Below, one piece after another: positions 34,624 to 42,479 of a DNA stretch of 64,000 nucleotides. The DNA is from Rhizobium sp. FKL33 (GTDB taxonomy: Bacteria > Pseudomonadota > Alphaproteobacteria > Rhizobiales > Rhizobiaceae). The translations under genes were made by a program, and so were the position numbers. Position 1 is the first letter of the stretch. The number at the start of each line of letters is the position of its first letter. The notes under the pieces were generated by a model, which was not told the origin of the DNA, did no database searches, and was given only the letters and a program-made list of their open reading frames with translations. Location: positions 203,623 through 267,622 of the forward strand of contig NZ_STFX01000006.1 in the NCBI RefSeq assembly GCF_005222915.1, given 5' to 3'.

Positions 34624-35465
34624 TGGCTTCCGTACGTAGGACCCGTGGCGAAAGCCTTCTGATCCGTTACCTGATCCTCGGCGCCTGGGCGCTGGTCTGC
34701 CTGGCCCCGATCCTGTGGTTCATGACCATCGCCTTCCGCCCGAGAACCGAGATCATCACCACATCGCCGATCTATTTCCCGACCTTCTCGCTCGACGCCT
34801 GGCGTCAATTGCTGGAAGACTGGCCGATCGGGAAATATCTGCGCAACTCGCTCGTGGCGGTCACCGGCTCGGTGATTATCGATCTCGCGCTGGCGATCCC
34901 GGCCGCCTTCGCCCTTTCCCGATACGAGTTCAAGGGGCGCGAGGATATCGGCTTCTATATCCTCTCCACCCGGATGATGGCCCCTGCGATCGTGGCGATC
35001 CCGATCTTCTTCCTGTTCAAGAAACTCGGACTGCTCGATTCCGTCTGGGCGTTGATGCTGGTCTACGCCGCGGTCAATCTGTCGCTGGTGACCTGGATCA
35101 TCCGCAGCTACATGCTGGATATCCCGAAAGAGCTGGAGGACGCGGCCCGCACCGATGGCGCTGGCGACTTGACGATCCTCCGGGAAATCATCATTCCCGC
35201 CTGTCTGCCCGGCATCATCACCGCGGCGGTCATCGCGGCGATCTTCGCGATCAACGAGTTTCTCTTCACACTGCTTCTCGCCTCCACCGAGAACGCCTAT
35301 ACGATGTCGGTCGCGCTCGCCAATTTCACCGGCGGCTCCGACGGCGTCATTTACAATGCCATAGCCCTCGTCTCCTTCCTCGCCTTTGCGCCGATCCTGA
35401 TCCTGGTTGTCCTCATCCAGAAGCATCTGTCGCGCGGCCTGACGATGGGCGCTGTGAAAGGATAA
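34623..35465 (+). CDS. MalG/UgpE-type ABC sugar permease
   Basis: 280 aa. Six membrane segments and the EAA motif ELEDAARTDGAGDLTILREI are visible, with the MalG-like ending KHLSRGLTMGAVKG. The ATG shares a base with the MalF-like stop codon, so the pair is translationally coupled; the in-frame extension further upstream inside the previous gene is not real. Confidence 0.93.
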   Translation: MASVRRTRGESLLIRYLILGAWALVCLAPILWFMTIAFRPRTEIITTSPIYFPTFSLDAWRQLLEDWPIGKYLRNSLVAVTGSVIIDLALAIPAAFALSRYEFKGREDIGFYILSTRMMAPAIVAIPIFFLFKKLGLLDSVWALMLVYAAVNLSLVTWIIRSYMLDIPKELEDAARTDGAGDLTILREIIIPACLPGIITAAVIAAIFAINEFLFTLLLASTENAYTMSVALANFTGGSDGVIYNAIALVSFLAFAPILILVVLIQKHLSRGLTMGAVKG

Positions 35466-35468
35466 GCC

Positions 35469-36512
35469 ATGGGTTCGATCAAGCTTCAGAACATCGTCAA
35501 GCGATACGGCGCCTTCATCGGCGTCCAGCATATGTCGCTCGACATCGAAGACGAGGAATTCCTCGTTCTGCTCGGCCCTTCCGGCTGCGGCAAGACCACC
35601 ACCATGCGGATGATCGCCGGTCTGGAGCAACCCAGCGAAGGCGAGGTCATCATCGGCGGCGAGGTGATGAACGACATCGACGCCCGCGACCGCGACGTCG
35701 CCATGGTGTTTCAGGGCTATGCTCTCTACCCCAACATGTCGATCTACGAGAACATCCGCTTTCCCCTGCGGATGCGGAAGATCCCCGCCGACAAGCATGA
35801 CCAGATGATCCGCAACGCCGCCGCCATGGTGGAGCTCGGCGAATATCTCGACCGCAAGCCGTCCGCGCTGTCAGGCGGCCAGCGTCAGCGCGCGGCTCTT
35901 GCCCGCGCCGTGGTGCGCCAGCCCCAGGTCTTCCTGATGGACGAGCCTTTGTCCAATCTCGACGCCAAGCTGCGCGCCTCGATGCGGGTGCAGATCAAGC
36001 ATCTTCAGCGCCAGCTGAAAGTGACGACCGTTTATGTCACGCATGACCAGATCGAGGCGATGACGCTCGCCGACCGGATCGTGATCATGAACCGGGGCGT
36101 GATCCAGCAGGTCGGGACGCCGGACCAGATCTATTCCGATCCCGCCAACACCTTCGTCGCGGGCTTCATCGGCAGTCCGCCGATGAACCTGATCGAAGGC
36201 GTCGCAAGCGGGGGAACCTTCAACGCGCCGGGCGTCTCCGCGCCCTGCCCCGCCTATGTGTCCGGACCTGCCACGCTCGGCATTCGCCCCGAAGACTGCC
36301 GCGTGACGGAAGGCGGATATATCAACGGAACCGTCTATGGCGTCGAGCCGACCGGCGACGTCACCTATCTGACCATTTCCGCTGGCGCAAAACAAATCGA
36401 GGTCAAGGCCGACAGACAGTTTCGCCGCGATATCGACGCCCCAATCGGCATCAGCTTCGATCTGGCGAACACATTCTTCTTCGATCAGGCCGGGCAGCGG
36501 ATACGAGGCTAA
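35469..36512 (+). CDS. MalK/UgpC-type ABC transporter ATPase
   Basis: 347 aa. Walker A GPSGCGKTTT (near 38), signature ALSGGQRQRAALARAVV, Walker B VFLMDEPLSNLDAKLR, H-loop VTHDQIEAM, then the C-terminal TOBE/OB domain (GFIGSPPMNLIEG, LGIRPEDCRVTEGG). Completes a one-ATPase, two-permease sugar importer; the kinase gene follows 3 bases later. Confidence 0.95.
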   Translation: MGSIKLQNIVKRYGAFIGVQHMSLDIEDEEFLVLLGPSGCGKTTTMRMIAGLEQPSEGEVIIGGEVMNDIDARDRDVAMVFQGYALYPNMSIYENIRFPLRMRKIPADKHDQMIRNAAAMVELGEYLDRKPSALSGGQRQRAALARAVVRQPQVFLMDEPLSNLDAKLRASMRVQIKHLQRQLKVTTVYVTHDQIEAMTLADRIVIMNRGVIQQVGTPDQIYSDPANTFVAGFIGSPPMNLIEGVASGGTFNAPGVSAPCPAYVSGPATLGIRPEDCRVTEGGYINGTVYGVEPTGDVTYLTISAGAKQIEVKADRQFRRDIDAPIGISFDLANTFFFDQAGQRIRG

Positions 36513-36515
36513 GTC

Positions 36516-37475
36516 ATGGCGCCGAAATTTGACTACACCTCCATGGGCTTCATCACTTTCGACGCCCTCTGCCGCCCCGTCACCGCCATTCCTCCGGGCG
36601 GCGACACCTATTTCGTCGATGAATTCACGCTGGCCGTGTCCGGCGCGGCCGGCAGCGCCGTCATCGTCGCCGCCAAGCATGGTCTCAAGGCGCGCGCCGT
36701 GGGGGGCGTCGGCCATGACGACATGGGCGACTGGGTGCTGATGAAACTTGCAAGCTTCGGCATCGACATCGCACTGATGAGCCGATGCGAGGGCTTCACC
36801 ACCTCTTCCTCCGTCGTCACCACCCGGCCAGATGGCCAGCGTCCCGCTCTGCACAAGCGCGGCGCGACCGACGGTTTCTTCATCGAGGATTCCGAGATCG
36901 ACGACCTCCTTGATACGAAGATCCTGCATGTCGGCGGCGTCGGGCTGATGAACCGCATGGACGACAGCGGACGCACCCGCGAGATCATGGCGGAGGCGCG
37001 GCGTCGCGGCGTGATCACCACCCTCGACGTCTTCGCCTCGACAAAGGCGGACCTTCCGAAGGTCGAAGCGCTTTTGCCCTATACCGACTATTTCCTTCCA
37101 TCCGAGGAAGAGGCTGCAGCGCTGTCGGGGCTCACAAACAATCGCGAACTGGCGCAGTTCCTGATCGATCGAGGCGCAAAAAGCGTCATCCTCACAATGG
37201 GCGGCAATGGCGCCTATTATCTCGACAGCGACGGCCAGGAAATTCGATCGCAGGCCTATGAGGTGGACGTGAAATGCACCTGCGGCTGTGGCGATTGCTT
37301 CAATGGCGGCTTTGCCACAGGATTGCTGAAGGGTCTGCCGCTGCCGGAAGCCGTCGATCTCGGCCAGGCGTCCTCTGCGCAAAATGCGACCGGGCTCGGC
37401 AGCCAGGCCGGCGTGCGCGACTATGCGACGACGACAGAATTCATGCGCAGGACGAGACGCCGCGCGTTGCTCTGA
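36516..37475 (+). CDS. PfkB-family carbohydrate kinase
   Basis: 319 aa PfkB kinase. Recognisable stretches are AGSAVIVAAKHGLKARAVGGVGHDDMG and the C-terminal signature with catalytic Asp. That signature reads CTCGCGDCFNGGF (near 251-263): the usual GAGD is GCGD and four cysteines crowd the catalytic loop. Co-transcribed with the MalEFGK-type importer, so it likely phosphorylates the imported sugar or polyol on its way to the SAF oxidoreductase and TPP complex encoded divergently. Confidence 0.88.
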   Translation: MAPKFDYTSMGFITFDALCRPVTAIPPGGDTYFVDEFTLAVSGAAGSAVIVAAKHGLKARAVGGVGHDDMGDWVLMKLASFGIDIALMSRCEGFTTSSSVVTTRPDGQRPALHKRGATDGFFIEDSEIDDLLDTKILHVGGVGLMNRMDDSGRTREIMAEARRRGVITTLDVFASTKADLPKVEALLPYTDYFLPSEEEAAALSGLTNNRELAQFLIDRGAKSVILTMGGNGAYYLDSDGQEIRSQAYEVDVKCTCGCGDCFNGGFATGLLKGLPLPEAVDLGQASSAQNATGLGSQAGVRDYATTTEFMRRTRRRALL

Positions 37476-37536
37476 GGCTTCCCCCTGGGGCGGCTTTGGA
37501 TTAAGTTCTCGTCGTCTGCAATGGAGTTGACAAGAG

Positions 37537-38247
37537 GTGACATCGCCACGGCCCAATCTGATCGACCCCGTCCCGCTCCGCGAAATGCTGCGTGGCATCC
37601 GCTTCATGGTCAAGCGGGGCGGAGAAGCGTTGAAATCGCGCGCCACGGCCGACCGGCTGCCCAAGCCGGCGGCGGATTTCGCCAATGCTTTGCTCGACGA
37701 GATGATGGGGCTGGGACACAAGGTCAACGCCCAGGTCTCCGTCCTGGCCAAATCGATGATCGGCGCCGAACCCGATTCCGACATCCTGCTGGCGGATCTG
37801 ACGACACAGGAAGAGCCTGCAGCCCTGTTCGCGGCGACGGTTTACCCGGCGCTGAAGCTCGTAACGGCGCGCATGTCTCTTTCATCGGTATTCGTGAGCG
37901 AAACGGCGGCCCGCAAGGCCTTCGGCCAGACGATCGCGACGTCGACGCCGTCATCCGGAGCGGACTTGGCCGCAGCGCTCACATTCGCGATGCTGGACAC
38001 GGAGGTGTTGCAGGGGCGCATGACCAGCGAGACCAGGATTTTGACCGGCGAGGAAGCGATCGCCGTGGCCGTTTTCGCGGTGCTTCTCTGGCTCCAGTCC
38101 CCCCGCGACGAGGCCGATCAGGAGATGGCGCTAATGTCGGCCGTCGATTTGTCGCAGGTCTTCGCCAGACAGATCGTCACGGCCTGCAAGGCGCGAGATG
38201 CAGGAGCACTGGCTGCGCTCTATCTGAAGTATGCGGACAATGTCTGA
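37537..38247 (+). CDS. Conserved-looking protein of unknown function
   Basis: I do not recognise this 236-aa product. It starts at GTG 37537 (MTSPRPNLIDPVPLREMLRG), is mostly alpha-helical in character, Ala-rich, with one moderately hydrophobic stretch near 168-180 (EEAIAVAVFAVLLWL). No signal peptide. An overlapping frame is also open, but this one has the better protein-like composition. It overlaps the next gene by 8 bases, suggesting a two-gene unit. No function can be given. Confidence 0.6.
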   Translation: MTSPRPNLIDPVPLREMLRGIRFMVKRGGEALKSRATADRLPKPAADFANALLDEMMGLGHKVNAQVSVLAKSMIGAEPDSDILLADLTTQEEPAALFAATVYPALKLVTARMSLSSVFVSETAARKAFGQTIATSTPSSGADLAAALTFAMLDTEVLQGRMTSETRILTGEEAIAVAVFAVLLWLQSPRDEADQEMALMSAVDLSQVFARQIVTACKARDAGALAALYLKYADNV

Positions 38248-38872
38248 TCAGTTCAAACCGATAGCGCCCCTTCCGCCGACCAACGAACCCTATCGCGTCG
38301 CGGTGCGCCGGTTACGCTGGTTCAAGGCCGCCTTTCTGAGGTTCGTGGAGACGCAGGAAGACGAACTCGGCTGCGAATTCAGCGTAGATGGAGCCAAGAT
38401 CGCCGCAGTCTTCGTACGATGGCTGGAAATGATCGACCGCCAGCGGCCGAGCGACAAGAGCGAACGCCCTGCCTTCTTCGCCTTCGCCGCCTCGCTGATG
38501 TTTCGCGAACTGATCGCCGACATGCCGATCAAGGCCCGCGGTCCCGCAACGAAACCCGATCCAGACGCGCCGAGCGCCTTCTGGCCAGAGGGCTATGTCT
38601 GCACCATGTTCTGCCTCTCCGTCCACGCAGCGGCCATGGAGCAGGAATTTCACCTGCAAACCCATGTAGCGCCCGATATCGACAATATCCGGTCGTGGTG
38701 GTCCTTCCGGGAGAACGCCCAGGAAAACGGCAGCTTCGCCGCGGGCTTCCTGCAAAAAATGCTCGGCTATGAGCCCAACTGGTTCATGCCGGCGTCCTTC
38801 ATTTCAAGGATCGGCGACTGGCTGGTTTCTCCGGAAACGACATCGAACAACGAGACGCTGCAACGGCTCTAG
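38240..38872 (+). CDS. Protein of unknown function, partner of the preceding gene
   Basis: 210 aa from ATG 38240 (ATG 38231 also possible). Soluble, no signal peptide, enriched in aromatic residues and Met (RRLRWFKAAFLRFVETQEDE, FMPASFISRIGDWLVSPE). I see no known motif. It overlaps the preceding unknown gene and converges on the sensor kinase gene 66 bases away. Confidence 0.6.
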   Translation: MSDQFKPIAPLPPTNEPYRVAVRRLRWFKAAFLRFVETQEDELGCEFSVDGAKIAAVFVRWLEMIDRQRPSDKSERPAFFAFAASLMFRELIADMPIKARGPATKPDPDAPSAFWPEGYVCTMFCLSVHAAAMEQEFHLQTHVAPDIDNIRSWWSFRENAQENGSFAAGFLQKMLGYEPNWFMPASFISRIGDWLVSPETTSNNETLQRL

Positions 38873-38938
38873 ACCAGGCGCCGTCATTCTGTTGCGGGCG
38901 AGACTAGCCCATTCACGCAGCGTCGCGCTGAGCAGTCG

Positions 38939-40336
38939 TCAGGCGCGGGGGATCGTGACTCTCGCCGTCAATCCCCGCTCTTTCACTTCTATGAGAACGT
39001 CCCCACCATGTTGGCGTGCGATGGTGCGGGCGATGGACAATCCCAGGCCCACGCCGCCGGTCCCGGCGTTTCGTGAACTTTCGAGCCGATAAAACGGCAG
39101 GAAAACCTGCTCGATCTGTTCGCGGGGTATCCCCGGTCCGTCATCGTCGACGCTGATGTCGATCAGCGTCTCGGACGCCTGCAACCTCACCCGGGCATGT
39201 CCCGCATAGCGCACCGCATTTTCGATGAGGTTGCGGACCGCGCGTTTTAATCCGTCGGGGCGGCACCGGCATGTCAGCTTGCCGTCATCCTCAAAGGTCA
39301 CGTCATGGCCGAGTTCGGCGAGATCCTCGCAAAGACTGCCCACGAGCGCGCCGAGATCCATGAGCCGGGTCGCCTCGCCGCTCGCATCGCTCTTGGCGAA
39401 ATCCAGCGTTGCGGCGGTCATGGCCTCCATTTCGGAGATGGTGACCAGGATTTTTTCCCGAGCCTCGTCGTCGGGAAGGAATTCCGCCCGAAGTCTCAGG
39501 GTGGTCAGAGGCGTCCGCAAATCATGCCCGATGGCGGCGAGCATCCGGGTGCGGTCTTCGATGTAGCGGGTGAGGCGCAGTTGCATGCTGTTGAAAGCCT
39601 GTTTCAGGCGCCTGATCTCGGTGGGGCCGGCCCCTTCGCTCAGTTGGACCGCCTCCCCCCGCCCAATCGCCTCCGCCGACGTTGCAAGCTCATTCAGCGG
39701 TCTCGCAATCTCGCGCGCCAGAATGACACCGATGATGCAGAGCGCAAGCGCAGTGGCGACCATCGGCAAAATCGAATCGCGGCGCCAGAAGCCCCCTTTC
39801 AAGGGCTTGAAGTAGAACGCGTTCAGCCAGCGCCCGTCCGCCAGTTGCGTGACGATCGCCATTCCGTCCTTCTGGGCGAATTCGATGTAGCTGGCCGCGG
39901 GCTGCTTTCCCCAGGCTTCCGACGTCAGGACGGTCCAACGAAGATCGGAAGCGTCAAGGTTTTCGGCGATATGCAAAAGAAGGCGCTTGTCGTTTTCCCG
40001 GTCGCCATTGGCGTCACTCGCCCCCAGGCCCATATCGTAACGCTTCTGGGCCTCCTTCATCCAGGCTGCCGCATCCATCGGCGAGTGATCGGAGGACCAG
40101 AAGCGAGTGGAATTGGTCGCGCTTGCGGCAAGAATGTTGTCACGGAGTTCGGGCGCCTTGTCGACAAGGCGCGACAAAGCGGCGGCCCTGCCGATGAACT
40201 CCGTCAGCGAGGTTTCTCGAATGGCGACTTTCCGCTCCTGCCAGGAAAGAGCGAAGGGGATGACCTGTCCGAGGATCAGCGCCATCAACAGCAAGGAGAT
40301 CAGCTGCCGGGTCAGGCTGGCCGTGAACCATCTCAT
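38939..40336 (-). CDS. Two-component sensor histidine kinase (EnvZ/CpxA class)
   Basis: 465-aa inner-membrane kinase. TM1 near 12-30, periplasmic sensor region about 35-190, TM2 about 195-213, HAMP linker (IARPLNELATSAEAIGRGE), H-box AAIGHDLRTPLTTLR, N-box NLIENAVRYAG, G1 DDDGPGIP and G2 GTGGVGLGLSIAR. Its ATG overlaps the regulator stop (ATGA). Divergent from the RND genes, so it likely senses an envelope or drug signal and controls efflux. Confidence 0.93.
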   Translation of the reverse strand: MRWFTASLTRQLISLLLMALILGQVIPFALSWQERKVAIRETSLTEFIGRAAALSRLVDKAPELRDNILAASATNSTRFWSSDHSPMDAAAWMKEAQKRYDMGLGASDANGDRENDKRLLLHIAENLDASDLRWTVLTSEAWGKQPAASYIEFAQKDGMAIVTQLADGRWLNAFYFKPLKGGFWRRDSILPMVATALALCIIGVILAREIARPLNELATSAEAIGRGEAVQLSEGAGPTEIRRLKQAFNSMQLRLTRYIEDRTRMLAAIGHDLRTPLTTLRLRAEFLPDDEAREKILVTISEMEAMTAATLDFAKSDASGEATRLMDLGALVGSLCEDLAELGHDVTFEDDGKLTCRCRPDGLKRAVRNLIENAVRYAGHARVRLQASETLIDISVDDDGPGIPREQIEQVFLPFYRLESSRNAGTGGVGLGLSIARTIARQHGGDVLIEVKERGLTARVTIPRA

Positions 40337-41049
40337 TTGAGAACCTCGACATCCACCGCCAGGCTATAGCCGCCGCCCCAATGAGTCTTGATAATCACCG
40401 GGTTCTTCGGGTCGATCTCGATTTTCTTCCTCAGTCGGCTCACCTGGTTGTCGATGCTGCGGTCGAACGGGTCGGCGCTGCGCCCGATGGTGAGATCCAG
40501 CAGCTTTTCCCGGCTGAGCACGATCATCGCATGTTCGGCGAGAACCTTGAGCAATCGAAATTCGGCGGTGCTCAACGGCACACTTACGCCGTCGTCGCCG
40601 AGAAGCTCCTGACGCCCCATGTCGAGCTGCCAATGGACGAAGCGGAGAAGCTTGGCGCGATTGGTCGAGGTCTGGGCCTGGGCGCCGCCGCGGCGGAGCA
40701 CGGCGCGAATTCGGGCGAGGAGTTCGCGGGGATTGAACGGCTTGACCAGATAGTCGTCGGCGCCGAGTTCGAGACCTATGATCCGGTCTGCATCTTCCGC
40801 CATGGCCGTCAGGAAGATTACGGGAACCTGAGAGGATGTCCGCAATTGCCGGCAGATGCTCAAGCCGTCCTCGCCGGGCATCATGATGTCGAGGACGATG
40901 AGATCCGGTTGGGCGCGGTCCATCATCCTGCGGAACTCGACGCCATTTGCCAGCGGCGTGACCCGATAGTCATGATCGGTCAGATATCGGGCGACCAGAT
41001 CCCTGATGTCCCGATTGTCGTCGACCACGAAGATGTGAGGACTGGACAT
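40333..41049 (-). CDS. OmpR-family response regulator
   Basis: 238 aa: receiver domain (FVVDDNRDIRD, phospho-acceptor in LIVLDIMMPGEDG, Lys in YLVKPFNPREL) and C-terminal winged helix (STAEFRLLKVLAEHAMIVLSREKL, SIDNQVSRLRKKIE). ATG at 41049 begins MSSPHIFVVDDN; a longer upstream frame has no family support. It is divergent from the efflux operon, with tandem 10-bp repeats in between. Confidence 0.93.
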   Translation of the reverse strand: MSSPHIFVVDDNRDIRDLVARYLTDHDYRVTPLANGVEFRRMMDRAQPDLIVLDIMMPGEDGLSICRQLRTSSQVPVIFLTAMAEDADRIIGLELGADDYLVKPFNPRELLARIRAVLRRGGAQAQTSTNRAKLLRFVHWQLDMGRQELLGDDGVSVPLSTAEFRLLKVLAEHAMIVLSREKLLDLTIGRSADPFDRSIDNQVSRLRKKIEIDPKNPVIIKTHWGGGYSLAVDVEVLK

Positions 41050-41153
41050 AAATCTTCTCTCGTCTTTGCCCCGTAGATACAGGCGCTTCCGACTGAAGAC
41101 ACGCGGAAAAGTGTAAAAAAATGTCGTCGCTTCCATCCAGAGACGGCGACGGC

Positions 41154-41173
41154 ATACACTTTGATACAATTTC
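41154..41173 (+). promoter_or_regulatory. Tandem 10-bp direct repeat, candidate OmpR-type binding site
   Basis: ATACACTTTG is followed directly by ATACAATTTC: the ATACA-N-TTT core repeats at a 10-bp period, the spacing used by OmpR/PhoB regulators. It lies in the 219-base divergent region between the response regulator and the RND genes. Confidence 0.45.
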
Positions 41174-41268
41174 GTCGGAAGGCTGGCAAACTTTTGCGAC
41201 AGGGTCTGTCTAGGGATGAGACCATGCTGCGTCGCAACAAGCCTGCAGACGCAAGATGAAAGGCAACC

Positions 41269-42474
41269 ATGACCCGCTCTATCCTCTGCCTCGCGATCGC
41301 GCCTCTGCTGCTTGCCGGCTGTTCCGAGGACAACAAGCCGGCATCCGCGGCGGCAAGCAAACCAACCGTCGTATCTGTCGTCGCCATGCAGCCGCAGACC
41401 GTGACGCTCACATCAGAATTCGGGGGGCGCATCGTCGCGTTCAACGCCGCTGAAATCAGACCGCAGGTCACTGGCCTGATCGTCAAGCGCGAGTTCACCG
41501 AGGGTTCCGACGTCAAGGCAGGCGATCTTCTCTACCGGATTGATCCCGATACATATCAGGCGGCGCTCGCGAGCGCAGAAGCGACCCTGGCGCGCGCCCA
41601 GGCCGCCGAACGCAATGCTGCGACCAAAACCGAGAGGCTGAAGCGTCTCAACGATGAGCGCGCCGTCTCCAGCCAGGATTATGAAGACGCGCTTCTGGCT
41701 TTGGGTCAGGCCAAGGCTGATGTCGCCTCCGCAGAAGCGGCGATCAAATCCGCCCGCATCAATCTCGGTTACACCGAAATACGCGCGCCGATCGATGGCC
41801 GGATCGACGCTTCCACCGTCAATACCGGCGCCTTGGTGACATCGGCTCAGACGACGGCTTTGACGACGATCCGCCAACTGGATCCCATTTATGTCGAAAT
41901 CAGCCAGCCGAGCGAGAACCTGCTCCGTTGGCGGCAGGCTGTTCGTGACGGCAAATTGAAGCACGCCGACCAAACCTCTGTTCGCCTGACGTTGGAAGAC
42001 GGGTCGAGCTACCAGCTGAAGGGAAAACTGCAATTCGCAGAAGCGGCGATCAGCGAAACGGCCGGCTCGGTGACCGTTCGGGCCGTATTTCCCAACCCGG
42101 ATCATCTATTGCTGCCGGGCATGTATGTGCGCGCCATCATAGAAGACGGACAGATCGACAGCGCTTATCTCGCGCCCCAGCGCGCCATCGATCGCAATGT
42201 GGCCGGCGACGCGATTGCCAAAATCGTCGGCGCGGACGGCAAGATCGTCGAACGTAAGCTCGGCGTGGCGCGGTCGCAGGGCAATGCCTGGATCGTCACC
42301 GGAGGCCTTTCCCCCGGCGACAGGCTGGTGGTGGAAGGAGGTCAGAGGGCGAGGTCCGGAGATGCGGTCGAGGCCAAAGAGGTCAAGCTCGATCCGGCCA
42401 CCGGTGATCTCGCCGCCGCGGCAGATCCTGCGGCCAAATCCGAATCCGGCTCCGTCGCCGTCACGCAGCGCTGA
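41269..42474 (+). CDS. RND efflux periplasmic adaptor (MexA/AcrA family), lipoprotein
   Basis: 401 aa membrane-fusion protein. Lipoprotein signal with lipobox LLAGC (Cys near 17). The barrel-sandwich/lipoyl domain begins at VTLTSEFGGRIVAFNAAEIRPQV; the coiled-coil hairpin spans about 95-165 (AALASAEATLARAQAAERNA, LALGQAKADVASAEAAIKSA). It links the inner membrane RND pump to an outer membrane channel. Five bases separate it from the RND gene. No TolC-type gene follows. Confidence 0.94.
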   Translation: MTRSILCLAIAPLLLAGCSEDNKPASAAASKPTVVSVVAMQPQTVTLTSEFGGRIVAFNAAEIRPQVTGLIVKREFTEGSDVKAGDLLYRIDPDTYQAALASAEATLARAQAAERNAATKTERLKRLNDERAVSSQDYEDALLALGQAKADVASAEAAIKSARINLGYTEIRAPIDGRIDASTVNTGALVTSAQTTALTTIRQLDPIYVEISQPSENLLRWRQAVRDGKLKHADQTSVRLTLEDGSSYQLKGKLQFAEAAISETAGSVTVRAVFPNPDHLLLPGMYVRAIIEDGQIDSAYLAPQRAIDRNVAGDAIAKIVGADGKIVERKLGVARSQGNAWIVTGGLSPGDRLVVEGGQRARSGDAVEAKEVKLDPATGDLAAAADPAAKSESGSVAVTQR

Positions 42475-42479
42475 ACGCC

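Noticed and set aside
35871..37784. 637-codon minus-strand open frame
   Set aside because: Antisense to the MalK-type ATPase and PfkB kinase, both of which have clear motifs.
37521..38264. Alternative plus-strand frame over the unknown gene at 37.5 kb
   Set aside because: Arg/Gly-rich shadow composition; the frame starting at GTG 37537 looks more protein-like. Some doubt remains.
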